A stretch of DNA of 64,000 nucleotides from Burkholderiales bacterium (GCA_015075225.1 JABTUQ010000003.1:1-64000); one strand, 5' to 3'. Positions 19,273-29,994 are shown, counted from the stretch's first letter. The notes: generated by a model from the letters alone, not told the origin. Translations and numbers: made by a program.

Positions 19273-20368
19273 ATTGTTATTGATGCAAGATCAGATATAG
19301 CTTTTGGCTGTTGGCTACTCTTTCAGGAAATAAATATACTATTGATTTTGCGGTCTTCATCAGCTTTGCAGGTGAATAAAAGGGACAAGATAGATTTTTG
19401 TTACAATACGGATGAGTTTTGTCTGGCTTGTATTAATAAACAAATGGATAAATTACGTGAAAAAATTGAACTGATTGTCATTGTTTTTCATTAAAGCAGC
19501 CATGTTGCTGGGTGTAGGACAGGGTATCTGCACATACGCGCTTTAAGGACCGGTACGGTGGAGAGGGAACTCGGGTTACAAATAATGTGGTAATCGGACA
19601 TACCTGTGGAATTAGCGGTGATCGGAACGTGGTTGTATTTCAGACGGCGTGGATTCAGTTCTGGTTGATGGTCAACCTATGGAAATCCATTGACCGATTT
19701 TATCAATTAGATGATAATGTTCGTCAGCATTAAACCGTGCGGCTTTGATCATGTAAGAACCAAAGCGGGATGCGGCAGGGAGGTGGTCGGCTTTTGGGCG
19801 GCAGGTGGCCCTGGATGCCGGCATGGTGGTTTATAATGCTTTTTCCGTTTAAACGCAGTAGATATCGTACCTGGCTCTTGTGCAAAAGTGCTCACGTTCC
19901 AGGTGTCGATTATTGATATCTGCAAGATTACGAATTCAAGTGGATTGCGGGGCGGAAAGGTGTGGCGGGATTATGGACTCATAATGAGTCTGGGAACGGT
20001 TTTTGACAGCCTAAGGAGGCTGGCGGACCTACTCCACTGAAGATTGTATAACCTGACGACTAAGCCGTGCGAATCCTGTGGTAAGGGTATGGATGTTGTG
20101 AGTGAAGCCTCTGCTGCTCAAATCAACCGTGATATGCCTATCGTATGCAGAAGGCCGGCAAGATCTGGCCTGGCAAAGCGCACAAAAACACTCATTTGGT
20201 CTGCCTCAATGGTACGATTAAATGCCGCTCAGGATTGTTCATAAGTATTAAAAGACCACTCAGTGCGATGTTACTAACACCAGAGTGTGAATCAATGGTT
20301 CCGGGCAGAATTTGCAAATAATTTTCTTCTACATCAGCTCTCCAGAGCTGCATCTTTCTCCCAATCCA

Positions 20369-21638
20369 GTCAGTTTCAAACAATGGGCTGACCGGATACT
20401 CTGAAACTTCCTTGATCGCAGCAGCGATGAAGACCGCTCTCTCCATCAATGATGCGATGATCGCCGAGAAGTGCCAGATGGTTGATTGGCCGGATCACAA
20501 TCTGGCCATTTTCAACTACCGGGCGTTGTTTCGTGGCATGAATGCCAAGAATTGCGCTCTGAGGTTGATTGATAATGGGTGTGGAGAGCATAGAACCGAA
20601 CACTCCGCCATTCGTAATCGAGAACGTACCGCCTGTCAGTTCTTCTATTGCTAATTTCCCTTCCTGAGCCCGTTTGGCCAGATCGGCAATTTGTTGTTCG
20701 ATTTCGGCAAAAGTGAGCTTGTCCGCATCACGAATGATCGGTACAACCAGGCCGCGCGGGCTGGCGACAGCTATACCGATATCGTAATACTCGTGATAGA
20801 TGATGTCATTTCCATCCACCGAGGCGTTAATGATGGGGAACTTTTTAAGGGCAGCAACCGCCGCCTTGACGAAAAAAGAGGTAAAGCCAAGTTTGACGCC
20901 GTGTTCCTTTTCGAAACTGTCCTTGTAACGCGCGCGTAAATCCATGATTGCCTGCATGTTGACTTCATTGAATGTAGTCAGAATGGCTGCCGTGGACTGA
21001 GATTGCACTAATCGTTCGGCAATGCGCATGCGTATTCGCGTCATGGGTACGCGCTTTTCCGGTCTACCCGAATTTCCTGTTTGATTATCTATTGGGAGAA
21101 TGGCAGTTTTTTTCACCCCGGCAGCTTGTGTCAACTGTAAAGCTGCCTGCTGGCTGGAAGTTGTGTTCTCTTTATGTTTTATGTGAGCCAGCACATCTTC
21201 CTTGGTGATGCGCCCACCACGGCCTGTGCCATGAATCATTGCCATTTCTTCTTCGGTAAGGCCGTTTTCCTCGGCTATTTTTTTTGCAGATGGCATAAAT
21301 GATTCAGCCTGGTGTGTTGCCACTGCAGAGAAATCTGCAGTTTCCGTAAGCCGGGCATCCACTGAAGCGGATTGCTCTGGGGTCGATTGGGTTTCTTTGG
21401 CAGCAGTATTGATCCGGGCAATAATTTCTCCGCTGGTGACAGTGGCGCCATCATTTCTGATGATTTCAGCAAGAACGCCGGATTGTGGAGCAGGGAGCTC
21501 CAGCACCACTTTATCTGTCTCAATATCAATCAGATTTTCACCTCGTTCAACATGATCACCCTGCCGCTTATGCCAGCTGATGAGTGTGGCTTCTGCTACG
21601 GATTCTGATAATTCGGGGACTTTGACTTCGATCAGCAT
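20369..21638 (-). CDS. sucB: 2-oxoglutarate dehydrogenase E2 component, dihydrolipoyl succinyltransferase; frameshift near the 3' end
   Basis: E2 core of the 2-oxoglutarate dehydrogenase complex; it transfers succinyl from lipoamide to CoA. It has an N-terminal lipoyl domain with lipoyl lysine K43 (DIETDKVVLE), a peripheral-subunit binding domain (SAKKIAEENGL to TGRGGRITKEDVLAHI, about 115-150), and a catalytic domain beginning PMTRIRMRIAERL and ending with the DHRIIDG active-site block. After IIDGE the frame is lost; in the adjacent frame the expected C-terminus continues as RAVFIAAAIKEV then EYPVSPLFETD (to about 20369), so a single-base indel lies near 20445. It follows sucA by 22 bases. 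No lpd (E3) follows here. Confidence 0.92.
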
Positions 21639-21660
21639 AATGAATGCTCCATGAATTTTT

Positions 21661-24528
21661 TCAGATGGTGTCGCGGAATGCAGCTTCGATTAATTCTTTC
21701 TGTCTGAGCCGGTCTACCGCCAGATAGCCAACCGAGGGCGAGGCGGATGAGGGGCGCAGTGCGTACCCAAGTTTCTGATCAGGACGCATATGGCGCAGCA
21801 GGTAGTGCTGGATACGATGCCAGGCTCCCTGGTTGCCTGGTTCTTCCTGGCACCAGAGAATTTCTCGGGCATGCACATATCGGTTGATTTCAGCCTGGAA
21901 ATCCCCATGTGGGAAAGGATACAGCTGTTCCAGCCGGACGATGGCCATGTGGGTGATCTGGTGCTCGCGCCGGTAAGCCATCAATTCGTAATAGATTTTT
22001 CCACTGCAGACGATCAGCCGTTTTATTTTTTCCACTTCGAACAATTCGATTTCGGGGATGATCGGCTGGAAATGACCGTTTGCCAGATCATCCAGGGATG
22101 AAATGGCCTCTTTGTGGCGCAACATACTTTTGGGTGACATGACGACCAGCGGTTTGCGTATCGGCCGGATAATCTGGCGCCGGAGAAGATGAAATATTTG
22201 CGCTGGAGTGGATGGAATGCATACCTGGATGTTGTATTCGGCGCACAATTGTAAATATCGTTCCAGTCGGCCCGAAGAATGTTCCGGTCCCTGGCCTTCA
22301 TAACCATGCGGCAGCAGTAGAACCAGTCCACATAAGCGTCCCCATTTGGCTTCTCCGGATGCAATAAACTGGTCAATAACTACCTGAGCACCGTTGGCAA
22401 AATCACCAAATTGCGCTTCCCAGATAACAAGTTCATTTGGCTGGGCGGTGGCATAACCGTATTCGAAGCCCAGTACAGCTTCTTCCGATAATATCGAATC
22501 AATCACAGCAAAATCGGGTTGTTTGGGCATGACATGGCGCAAGGGAATATACGTGCCGTCTTCCCACTGATCCTGTTTCCGGTTCTGGTCATGCAGGACG
22601 GCATGGCGATGAAAGAAAGTGCCGCGCCCGCAATCCTGACCGGAAATGCGGACTGGGTAGCCCTCTTTCAGCAAGGTTGCATAAGCGAGGTTTTCTGCCA
22701 TGCCCCAATCCAGCGGCAACTCGCCCGTACCCATTTTCCGGCGATCCTCAATGATTTTTTCAACCCTGGAATGGAGTTTGAATGTAGCCGGAATTGCTGT
22801 CAGCCGTTCGGACAGATATTTTAGATCTTCAACAGATACGCCCGTGTTTACCGATTGATCCCATTTTTGTGTACTCTGGAAGGGAGCCCAGTTGGCAGCG
22901 TTGGGTGATTTATAGTCGTAACAGATGGTGGTGTTGGGATTGCGCCCTTCGTCCATGGCGCCCTGATAGGCCTGCACCATGTCATCGGCGTCGGCTTGTT
23001 TAATCACATCCTGACGGATAAGAGCATCCGCATATAGCTGGCGTGTGCCAGGATGCTGGTGAATGACGCTGTACATGGAGGGCTGGGTGACCATCGGCTC
23101 ATCCTGCTCGTTATGTCCCTGCTTGCGGAAACAAACCAGGTCAATGGCCACATCCTTGTGAAATTGCATACGAAAATCCAGTGCAATTTCAGCGATCAGA
23201 ATTACGGCTTCCGGATCATCACCGTTGACATGAAAAACCGGTGTATCAATCATCTTGACAACATCGGTGCAATACAGGGTGGAACGGCTGTCCCGGGGGT
23301 CGGATGTGGTAAAGCCGATCTGGTTGTTAATAACGATGTGAATGGTACCACCCGTGCCATATCCACGCGTTTGCGACAAATTAAGCGTTTCCATTACGAC
23401 GCCCTGTCCGGCAAAGGCGGCGTCTCCGTGAATCAGCACAGGGATAACCTGATCGCCATTTTTATCACCGAGCCGATGCTGACGGGCGCGTACCGAGCCT
23501 TCAACCACTGGGTTGACGATTTCAAGATGCGATGGATTAAAGGCAAGCGCCAGGCGCATGACGCCACTTGGTGTCATCACCGCTGAGGAAAATCCCTGAT
23601 GGTATTTAACATCACCAGATGTCAGCGCCTGCGGATTTTTTCCCTCGAATTCCTGAAACAGTTCCGTTGGCATTTTGCCCAATGTATTGACCAGTACATT
23701 CAGCCGCCCACGGTGAGCCATCCCCATGACAATTTCCTGTATGCCCGAGCTACCTGCTTGTTGCAGCAGCTTGTCCAGCAGCGGAATGAGGCTCTCATTG
23801 CCTTCACCAGAAAAACGTTTTTGACCGACATAACGGTTATGCAGATATTTTTCCAATCCTTCTGCTGCGGTCAGCCGTTCCAGAATGTGGCGTTTATATT
23901 CAGGTGTGAAACTGGGTTGGGCGCTGATGGATTCAAGCCGGTTCTGTATCCAGCGTTTCTGCTTGATGTCGGCAATGTACATGTACTCGACACCAATGCT
24001 GCCGCAGTAGGTTTGCTGTAGCCGGTCGAGAATCTCGCGCAAAGTGGCGTGTTCAGGGCCGACCAGGGAGCCGGTATGGAACACCTTGTCCATATCTGCT
24101 TCGGTAAGCCCATGAAATGCCAGGTCAAGCTCGGGAATTTCCTGTTTCTGTTGCAGGCCGAGGGGATCAAGGCTCGCTTTGCGCACACCCAGAAACCGGT
24201 AAGTATTGATCAGCTGCAGAACGGCAATTTGCTTGCGTTCCTGTATCTCGGTTTCGGTTAATTCCCCTGATACCTGTTTTGGCGAGATGAAGGGTTGGGA
24301 TGGTTGATGCCGGGTGGCAGTGCGTACCAGTGACTCGACAATGGGTGTATGGGGGATGTCACGCGCAGAAATGGTTTCCGTTGGTTGCAGTGAATCGAAA
24401 TACTGCCGCCACTGATCGGATACAGCAGATGGGTCCCCCAGGTATTGTTCATAGAGCATTTCGATAAATGCCGCATTGGTGCCAAACAGTTTCGAATCTT
24501 CCAAGAGTTGTTTTATCACGGTAGCCAC
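21661..24528 (-). CDS. sucA: 2-oxoglutarate dehydrogenase E1 component
   Basis: Thiamine-diphosphate-dependent decarboxylase of the 2-oxoglutarate dehydrogenase complex. 955 residues, full length. Visible landmarks: the N-terminal FGTNAAFIEMLYEQYLGDP helix that binds partners, GMAHRGRLNVLVNTLGK, HGDAAFAGQGVVMETLNLSQ and the ThDP site HVNGDDPEAV with the following N/Q residues, FRKQGHNEQDEP, and the C-terminal WCQEEPGNQGAWHRIQ. It is the second gene of the gltA-sucA-sucB run. Ammonia oxidisers were long thought to lack a working 2-oxoglutarate dehydrogenase, though genes are present in Nitrosomonas genomes. Confidence 0.96.
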   Translation of the reverse strand: MATVIKQLLEDSKLFGTNAAFIEMLYEQYLGDPSAVSDQWRQYFDSLQPTETISARDIPHTPIVESLVRTATRHQPSQPFISPKQVSGELTETEIQERKQIAVLQLINTYRFLGVRKASLDPLGLQQKQEIPELDLAFHGLTEADMDKVFHTGSLVGPEHATLREILDRLQQTYCGSIGVEYMYIADIKQKRWIQNRLESISAQPSFTPEYKRHILERLTAAEGLEKYLHNRYVGQKRFSGEGNESLIPLLDKLLQQAGSSGIQEIVMGMAHRGRLNVLVNTLGKMPTELFQEFEGKNPQALTSGDVKYHQGFSSAVMTPSGVMRLALAFNPSHLEIVNPVVEGSVRARQHRLGDKNGDQVIPVLIHGDAAFAGQGVVMETLNLSQTRGYGTGGTIHIVINNQIGFTTSDPRDSRSTLYCTDVVKMIDTPVFHVNGDDPEAVILIAEIALDFRMQFHKDVAIDLVCFRKQGHNEQDEPMVTQPSMYSVIHQHPGTRQLYADALIRQDVIKQADADDMVQAYQGAMDEGRNPNTTICYDYKSPNAANWAPFQSTQKWDQSVNTGVSVEDLKYLSERLTAIPATFKLHSRVEKIIEDRRKMGTGELPLDWGMAENLAYATLLKEGYPVRISGQDCGRGTFFHRHAVLHDQNRKQDQWEDGTYIPLRHVMPKQPDFAVIDSILSEEAVLGFEYGYATAQPNELVIWEAQFGDFANGAQVVIDQFIASGEAKWGRLCGLVLLLPHGYEGQGPEHSSGRLERYLQLCAEYNIQVCIPSTPAQIFHLLRRQIIRPIRKPLVVMSPKSMLRHKEAISSLDDLANGHFQPIIPEIELFEVEKIKRLIVCSGKIYYELMAYRREHQITHMAIVRLEQLYPFPHGDFQAEINRYVHAREILWCQEEPGNQGAWHRIQHYLLRHMRPDQKLGYALRPSSASPSVGYLAVDRLRQKELIEAAFRDTI

Positions 24529-24668
24529 CTGGAGCTTGTGAAATTATTGCAACATTTTTTCAAGAAACTGAAAAGAGGATTTGTAGACGAAGAGCTGCTC
24601 ACCCGGATGACTTTTTGGCATTACGGCCGGTTAGGTGGCAAACCCTGTCTCTTATGGCAGAGCCGGAT

Positions 24669-25967
24669 TCATTTGGGGACATCCCTGCGAGGGGCACCTA
24701 CATAAAGTTGACGTGGCCTGCCAATTTTTTGTTCCGGATCGGAAATCATTTCATTCCATTGGGCAACCCAGCCGACGGTACGGGCGGTAGCAAAAATGGC
24801 GGTAAACATCGAGGTTGGAATACCCAGCGCACGCTGCACGATGCCTGAATAAAAATCAACATTGGGATAAAGTTTTTTCTCGATGAAATAGTCGTCTTCC
24901 AGCGCAATTCTTTCCAGTTCCAGTGCGAGTTTGAACAAGCGGTCATTGTGCAGCCCCAGCTCATCCAGGACTTCATGGCAGGTTTCACGCATCAATGTGG
25001 CACGTGGGTCGAAGTTTTTATAAACCCGGTGGCCAAATCCCATCAGCCGGAAAGGATCGTTCTTGTCTTTAGCCCGTGCAATGTATTCATTGATACGTGA
25101 AACATCACCGATCTGTTCCAGCATGTTGAGGCATGCTTCATTCGCGCCACCATGGGCCGGGCCCCATAAACAGGTAATTCCGGCGGAGATACATGCAAAC
25201 GGATTGGCCCCGCTTGAACCGGCAAGGCGGACAGTCGAGGTGGATGCATTTTGTTCATGATCAGCATGCAGAATCAGGATGCGATCCAGTGCCTTGACAA
25301 TCACCGGATTGGGTGTGTACTTCTCAGCCGGTGTGGCAAACATCATGTGCAGGAAGTTTTCTGTGAAATCCAGATCATTGCGTGGATAGATAAAAGGCTG
25401 GCCGATATTATATTTATAGGCGATGGCTGTGATAGTTGGCAATTTTGCAATTAGCCGGAAAATGGATTGCTCGCGATGTTGTGCATCGGAAACATCCATC
25501 GCATCGTGATAAAAGGCTGATAGCGCACCTACGACACCTACCATGACAGCCATAGGATGAGCATCACGGCGGAATCCACTAAGAAACTTGATTAGCTGTT
25601 CATGCAACATGGTGTGGCTTCTGATGCTGCTGACAAACTGTGCTTTCTGATCGGGTGTTGGCAGTTCGCCGTTTAACAACAGATAGCTGACTTCCATGAA
25701 ATCGCAGCGGGTAGCCAGTTGCTCAATGGGATAACCGCGATACAGCAGAATTCCCTTGTCTCCATCGATGAATGTAATGGCTGATTTGCAGCTGGCTGTC
25801 GATACAAAACCAGGGTCGTAGGTAAACAGACCACTCTGGGCATATAGCGAGCGAATATCTACCACATCCGGACCTTCATTTCCGGACAGGACGGGTAGTT
25901 CAATCGTTTTTTTGCCTTCACCCAGTGACAAAGTGGCTATGTTTTGTGGCGGCATGGTTTTCTCCAT
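24669..25967 (-). CDS. gltA: citrate synthase, type II
   Basis: Condenses acetyl-CoA with oxaloacetate. 432 residues of the hexameric, NADH-sensitive Gram-negative type. Active-site histidines lie in [15 protein letters not shown] and [13 protein letters not shown], and the aspartate in [10 protein letters not shown]. The N-terminal domain with [17 protein letters not shown] is also typical. It starts ATG after a short leader and is followed by sucA after about 140 bases, with sdhE and sdhB immediately upstream. Confidence 0.96.
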   Translation of the reverse strand: MEKTMPPQNIATLSLGEGKKTIELPVLSGNEGPDVVDIRSLYAQSGLFTYDPGFVSTASCKSAITFIDGDKGILLYRGYPIEQLATRCDFMEVSYLLLNGELPTPDQKAQFVSSIRSHTMLHEQLIKFLSGFRRDAHPMAVMVGVVGALSAFYHDAMDVSDAQHREQSIFRLIAKLPTITAIAYKYNIGQPFIYPRNDLDFTENFLHMMFATPAEKYTPNPVIVKALDRILILHADHEQNASTSTVRLAGSSGANPFACISAGITCLWGPAHGGANEACLNMLEQIGDVSRINEYIARAKDKNDPFRLMGFGHRVYKNFDPRATLMRETCHEVLDELGLHNDRLFKLALELERIALEDDYFIEKKLYPNVDFYSGIVQRALGIPTSMFTAIFATARTVGWVAQWNEMISDPEQKIGRPRQLYVGAPRRDVPK

Positions 25968-26014
25968 TTATTCTCTCTAATTCAAGTTGTTTCTGCAGAT
26001 GCCCAAAATCCGGG

Positions 26015-26248
26015 TCAATTTTCCTGTAACAGCCGCAATACAGGTCGAAATCGATTATCTGGCACTTCCGTGGTGCGAATAATCATATTCCACAGGTCAT
26101 GATCAGGAAGCGATAGTAGTACTTCAAACAGTTCAAGCTGGTGTTCATCCAACTGCCCGTAATGGTGGTCCACAAAACGCTGCAGAACGATGTCCAGCTC
26201 CAGCATGCCGCGACGACAGCGCCAGCGCACGCGGGCCTGGTGATTCAT
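26015..26248 (-). CDS. sdhE: succinate dehydrogenase flavin assembly factor SdhE
   Basis: A 77-residue protein of the SdhE/YgfY family, which helps attach FAD covalently to SdhA. The diagnostic RRGMLELD motif (here [15 protein letters not shown]) is near residue 12. Its start overlaps the sdhB stop by 4 bases, so the two are translationally coupled. The gene it serves, sdhA, is not in this window. Confidence 0.93.
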   Translation of the reverse strand: MNHQARVRWRCRRGMLELDIVLQRFVDHHYGQLDEHQLELFEVLLSLPDHDLWNMIIRTTEVPDNRFRPVLRLLQEN

Positions 26249-26940
26249 ACCGTTTTATTCAGCATCATGATTTTTATGCTTTCTATCGCAGCTGTGGGAT
26301 TTAACCCCTTGGGGCAGGCATCGACACAGTTCATGATGGAATGGCAACGGAATAAGCGGTAGGGATCTTCCAGATCATCCAGCCGTTCAGAGGTGGCCTG
26401 ATCCCGGCTATCAGCCAGGAAACGGTAAGCCTGTAACAATCCGGCCGGGCCAACAAATTTGTCGGGATTCCACCAGAATGAAGGGCAGGCAGTAGTACAG
26501 CAGGCGCATAAAATGCACTCATACAGTCCATCCAGTCGTGCGCGTTCTTCCTGTGATTGTAATCGCTCGGTTTCCGGAGGCGGATCATTATTGATCAAAT
26601 AGGGTTTGATCGAATGATACTGTTTGAAAAACTGGCTCATATCGACGACCAGGTCCCGGATGATCGGTAATCCAGGCAAGGGGCGAATCTCGACTGGTTC
26701 ACGCAGATTGGCAAGCGGGGTGATGCAGGCAAGCCCATTGCGTCCATTGATATTCATGGCATCGGAGCCACAAACCCCTTCCCGACAGGAACGCCTCAGG
26801 CTGAGGCTATCATCGATTGTTTTGATGCGTATCAATGCATCCAGAAGCATTTTGTCCGTAGGTTCGAGCTGGATATCGTAATCCTGCATGTACGGTTTCT
26901 CATCCTTGTCCGGATCATAGCGGCTAATCGAAAACAGCAT
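26245..26940 (-). CDS. sdhB: succinate dehydrogenase iron-sulfur subunit
   Basis: 231 residues. N-terminal 2Fe-2S domain with [22 protein letters not shown]-terminal domain with [12 protein letters not shown] and [17 protein letters not shown] ligating the 4Fe-4S and 3Fe-4S clusters. The subunit wires electrons from SdhA to the quinone. A good ribosome site AAGGAGTACCTC precedes the ATG. Unusually, sdhC, sdhD and sdhA are not upstream; thrC is, about 107 bases away on the same strand. Either the sdh genes are split in this organism or the join is an assembly matter. Confidence 0.95.
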   Translation of the reverse strand: MLFSISRYDPDKDEKPYMQDYDIQLEPTDKMLLDALIRIKTIDDSLSLRRSCREGVCGSDAMNINGRNGLACITPLANLREPVEIRPLPGLPIIRDLVVDMSQFFKQYHSIKPYLINNDPPPETERLQSQEERARLDGLYECILCACCTTACPSFWWNPDKFVGPAGLLQAYRFLADSRDQATSERLDDLEDPYRLFRCHSIMNCVDACPKGLNPTAAIESIKIMMLNKTV

Positions 26941-27046
26941 GAGGTACTCCTTTTTCCGATTGTTGCGTTTTAGTCAGAAAGACATTTATAACAGGGTAGA
27001 TAAATTGCATTCTTACCAAGTTATTCGGTGGAAGGCTAGCAATATA

Positions 27047-28498
27047 TCAGGATTTCGTCAGTTTCTCCGATGCACTCGCTTTATTTGGTGTGTCAATCTT
27101 GCTGGCCATGAACTGCTTGACCTGCGTCGCATCAACCGCCATGCGCTCGAAGCGTTGTGGCAGATTTTCCAGATTATCGTAACCAGCCGGCCGTTTGGGA
27201 TCGAATCCGACTGCTTCTCGGATGCTGTCCGCAAATTTCGCTGGTAGCGCTGTTTCCAGGCAGATCAATGGTATGCCTGGTTCACGCAACTCCAGGCCGA
27301 CTTTGAGCCCATCAGCCGTGTGAGTGTCGATCACAGCATTGAATTTGCGATAGGTTTCGCGAATGGTGTCAATTCGGGCAGCATGATTGCTGGTGCCTGA
27401 CACGATGCCAAAATCTTCGATTTTTGCCCACAGGCCGGTGGTAGACAAATCAAAGGATTTTCCCTGATCGACCGAGTTCCAGAGCTCCTTGACACGTGCT
27501 GCATCCCGTCCGGCCAAATCGAAAATGAATCGCTCGAAATTCGAAGCCTTGGAAATATCCATTGATGGGCTGCTGGTCTGTCTGGTTTCTGCCGTTGAGC
27601 GGGGGCGATACAAGCCAGTATGGAAAAATTCATCCAGCACATCGTTTTCATTGGTGGCCAGTATCAGCTTCCTGATTGGCAGACCCATCATGCGTGCTAC
27701 ATGGCCGGCAAAAATATTACCGAAGTTGCCGGAGGGGACGGAAAACGAAATCTTTTCCTGGCTTGAGCGGGTAACGGCAAAATAAGCCTTGAAGTAGTAA
27801 ACAATCTGGGCAGCGACACGCGCCCAGTTGATCGAATTAACTGCTCCGATTTTGTATTTTTGCTTGAATGTCTGGTCGTTGCTGACAGTTTTGACAATAT
27901 CCTGGCAATCATCGAATACCCCTTCGATCGCGATATTGAAGATATTTTCATCCTGCAGCGAGAACATTTGTGCGGTCTGGAAGGTGCTCATCTTTCCGTA
28001 AGGCGACAGCATGAATACACGGATTCCCCGCTTCCCGCGCATGGCGTATTCCGCACTGGAACCGGTATCACCGGATGTGGCGCCCAGAATGTTCAGTTCA
28101 TCACCGTTTTTTGCCAGAACATATTCGAACAGATTGCCCAGGAATTGCATGGCAATATCCTTGAATGCCAGTGTGGGACCGTTGGACAAATGCAGCAGAT
28201 ACAGGTCAGGCTCCAGTATCTGGACAGGGGTCACATCTTTGCTGCCGAAAACGTCGGCTGTATAGGTGCGGTTTATCAGTGTGCGTAAATCCTCAGCCGG
28301 AATGTCGTCCATGAAACGCGACAAAATCTCGAATGCCAGTGATGGATAATCGAGCGCGCGCCACGATTCAAGTGTTGCCGGGCTGATTTGGGGATAGGTT
28401 TCCGGCATGGCCAGTCCGCCATCGGGAGCCAGACCGGTGAGTAGAATTTCAGTAAATGTTTTGGGGGACATGCCGCCCCGGGTCGAGAGATAGCGCAT
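27047..28498 (-). CDS. thrC: threonine synthase
   Basis: PLP enzyme converting O-phosphohomoserine to threonine. I chose the ATG at 28498 (MRYLSTRGG), the family's standard N-terminus, over an ATG 29 codons upstream whose extra residues cover a GC-rich hairpin. 483 residues remain. The PLP lysine lies in GPTLAFKDIAMQFLG; the phosphate-binding GATSGDTGSSA and SVPSGNFGN are clear. It is the long, subfamily 2 type. It lies downstream of hom on the same strand, the usual hom-thrC pair; thrB is not between them. Confidence 0.95.
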   Translation of the reverse strand: MRYLSTRGGMSPKTFTEILLTGLAPDGGLAMPETYPQISPATLESWRALDYPSLAFEILSRFMDDIPAEDLRTLINRTYTADVFGSKDVTPVQILEPDLYLLHLSNGPTLAFKDIAMQFLGNLFEYVLAKNGDELNILGATSGDTGSSAEYAMRGKRGIRVFMLSPYGKMSTFQTAQMFSLQDENIFNIAIEGVFDDCQDIVKTVSNDQTFKQKYKIGAVNSINWARVAAQIVYYFKAYFAVTRSSQEKISFSVPSGNFGNIFAGHVARMMGLPIRKLILATNENDVLDEFFHTGLYRPRSTAETRQTSSPSMDISKASNFERFIFDLAGRDAARVKELWNSVDQGKSFDLSTTGLWAKIEDFGIVSGTSNHAARIDTIRETYRKFNAVIDTHTADGLKVGLELREPGIPLICLETALPAKFADSIREAVGFDPKRPAGYDNLENLPQRFERMAVDATQVKQFMASKIDTPNKASASEKLTKS

Positions 28499-28557
28499 AT
28501 ATGCCTGTGATAAGCGGAATACAAAACAGCCGGATTTATCCGGTGAAGGTGTGTCAA

Positions 28558-28575
28558 CCCCGCGAGGATGCGGGG
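28558..28575 (-). other. GC-rich hairpin in the hom-thrC gap
   Basis: CCCCGC-gaggat-GCGGGG, a perfect 6-bp stem with a 6-nt loop, about 60 bases before the thrC start on the coding strand. It may pause or attenuate transcription from hom into thrC. There is no U-run, so it is not a standard terminator. Confidence 0.45.
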
Positions 28576-28621
28576 AATGATTCAAGCCTGGGTAAATTCA
28601 AACTGGAAAAGTCCTGGTGCC

Positions 28622-29938
28622 TTAACTGCCAAGCTCTTCAAGCCGGATCCGGATGATTTTATCAGCCATGGCCGGGAGACTCTGGATTTTTTCGATCGCA
28701 GTGTTGACGTTCTTTTCTCTGGTCCTGTGCAGCAGCATGATGATATTGACCTTATCTTCCTTGTCCGCATGTTCTTTCTGAATCATGGCGTTGATGGAGA
28801 TATGGTTGTCTGCCAGGATGCGAGTAATATCAGCCAGTACGCCAGGTTTATCCAGAACCTGGAACCGCAGGTAATAAGCTGTTTCAATGGCTTCCATCGG
28901 CACAATCGGAGTGTCGGAAAGCAATTCCGGCAGGAAGGCCAGTACGGGTACGCGGTGTTCCGGGCTGGAAGTGAGCAGGCGTGTTACATCCACCAGATCA
29001 GCAATAACTGCGCTAGCAGTGGGTTCGGCTCCGGCGCCGGCGCCATAGTAGAGTGTTGGCCCGACAGCATCGCCTTTGACGATGATGGCATTCATGACAC
29101 CTTCCACATTGGCGATCAACCGCTTGACTGGGATCAGCGCTGGATGAACACGCAGCTCGATTCCGCTGGCCGTGCGTTTGGTAATACCCAACAGTTTGAT
29201 GCGATACCCCAATTCTTCGGCATAGCGGATATCGTCATTGGCCAGTTTGGTGATCCCTTCAATGTAGGCCTGATCAAACCGGACCGGGATGCCGAAGGCA
29301 AGGGCAGACATGATGGCGATCTTGTGGGCAGCATCGATGCCTTCGATGTCATAGGTCGGATCTGCCTCGGCATAACCCAGTTGCTGTGCTTCAGCCAGGA
29401 CAGTTGGGAAATCCAGCCCCTTTGAACGCATTTCGGACAGGATGAAATTGCTGGTTCCATTGATGATGCCAGCGATCCATTCGATATGGTTGGCGGCCAG
29501 ACCTTCACGCAAAGCCTTGATGATGGGAATACCACCTGCCACCGCAGCCTCGAAAGCGACAATGACATTACGCTGCTGTGCCGCTGCAAAAATTTCATTG
29601 CCATGATTTGCCAGCAATGCCTTGTTGGCGGTAATGACATGCTTATCGTGGGCGATGGCTTCAAGGATTGCCTGTTTCGCTATGGTTTGTCCTCCCATCA
29701 ACTCAACGACGATATCAATGTCAGGATGTCTAGCTACTTCAAGCGCATCGGAGGTCACGATCACATCATCACCAGCGGTGAGGTGGCGCGCTTTTTCCTG
29801 ATTCAGATCGGCAACCATGCGGATGATGATATTGCGACCGGTTCTGCGGGTAATTTCCTGCTGATTGCGTTTGAGAACGGTATAAGTGCCGCCGCCAACG
29901 GTGCCAACACCGAGCAGCCCTACATAAATTGGCTTCAT
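28622..29938 (-). CDS. hom: homoserine dehydrogenase
   Basis: NAD(P)H-dependent reduction of aspartate semialdehyde to homoserine, the branch point to threonine and methionine. 438 residues: Rossmann motif GLLGVGTVGGGTY at the start, catalytic-domain block GIINGTSNFILSEM and YAEADPTYDIEGIDAAHK, and a C-terminal ACT domain (RFQVLDKPGVLADITRIL, about 355-432) that would bind threonine for feedback control. It is a monofunctional enzyme without an aspartokinase domain. It is transcribed together with thrC. Confidence 0.96.
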   Translation of the reverse strand: MKPIYVGLLGVGTVGGGTYTVLKRNQQEITRRTGRNIIIRMVADLNQEKARHLTAGDDVIVTSDALEVARHPDIDIVVELMGGQTIAKQAILEAIAHDKHVITANKALLANHGNEIFAAAQQRNVIVAFEAAVAGGIPIIKALREGLAANHIEWIAGIINGTSNFILSEMRSKGLDFPTVLAEAQQLGYAEADPTYDIEGIDAAHKIAIMSALAFGIPVRFDQAYIEGITKLANDDIRYAEELGYRIKLLGITKRTASGIELRVHPALIPVKRLIANVEGVMNAIIVKGDAVGPTLYYGAGAGAEPTASAVIADLVDVTRLLTSSPEHRVPVLAFLPELLSDTPIVPMEAIETAYYLRFQVLDKPGVLADITRILADNHISINAMIQKEHADKEDKVNIIMLLHRTREKNVNTAIEKIQSLPAMADKIIRIRLEELGS

Positions 29939-29994
29939 AACAGAATGGGTTTGTACGTCAATGAAAGTAAACTGCGGATTATATACGGAATAAG

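Larger units (their letters stand above)
18971..20368. other. degenerate region between bolA and sucB, products not recognised
   Basis: About 1.4 kb without an intact gene. 18971-19200 looks intergenic. A plus-strand reading at 19207-19494 (95 residues) is unlike any family I know. At about 19455-19545 a leader-like peptide (KKLN, FIKAAMLLGVGQGICTYA) suggests a secreted protein, followed by frame-broken pieces such as VVIGHTCGISGDRNVVV (about 19590-19640). At 20044-20244 a Cys-containing reading TKPCESCGKGMDVVSEASAA is seen. The lpd gene that commonly follows sucB on the minus strand is not found here. Confidence 0.35.

Noticed and set aside
19700-20368. lpd (dihydrolipoamide dehydrogenase) after sucB
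   Set aside because: No FAD-binding GxGxxG start or CxxxxC redox motif could be read on the minus strand in any frame.
20691-24705. Many plus-strand readings of 70-180 codons across sucB, sucA and gltA
   Set aside because: All are antisense to intact, recognised genes and lack ribosome sites or motifs.
28553-28580. Sequence GTGTCAACCCCGC..GCGGGGAAT resembles a type I-E CRISPR repeat
   Set aside because: Only one copy is present, no spacer-repeat pattern follows, and it lies in a gene gap where a hairpin is unsurprising.
28498-28585. Longer N-terminus for threonine synthase
   Set aside because: The extra 29 residues include the GC hairpin and match nothing in the family; MRYLSTRGG is the usual start.
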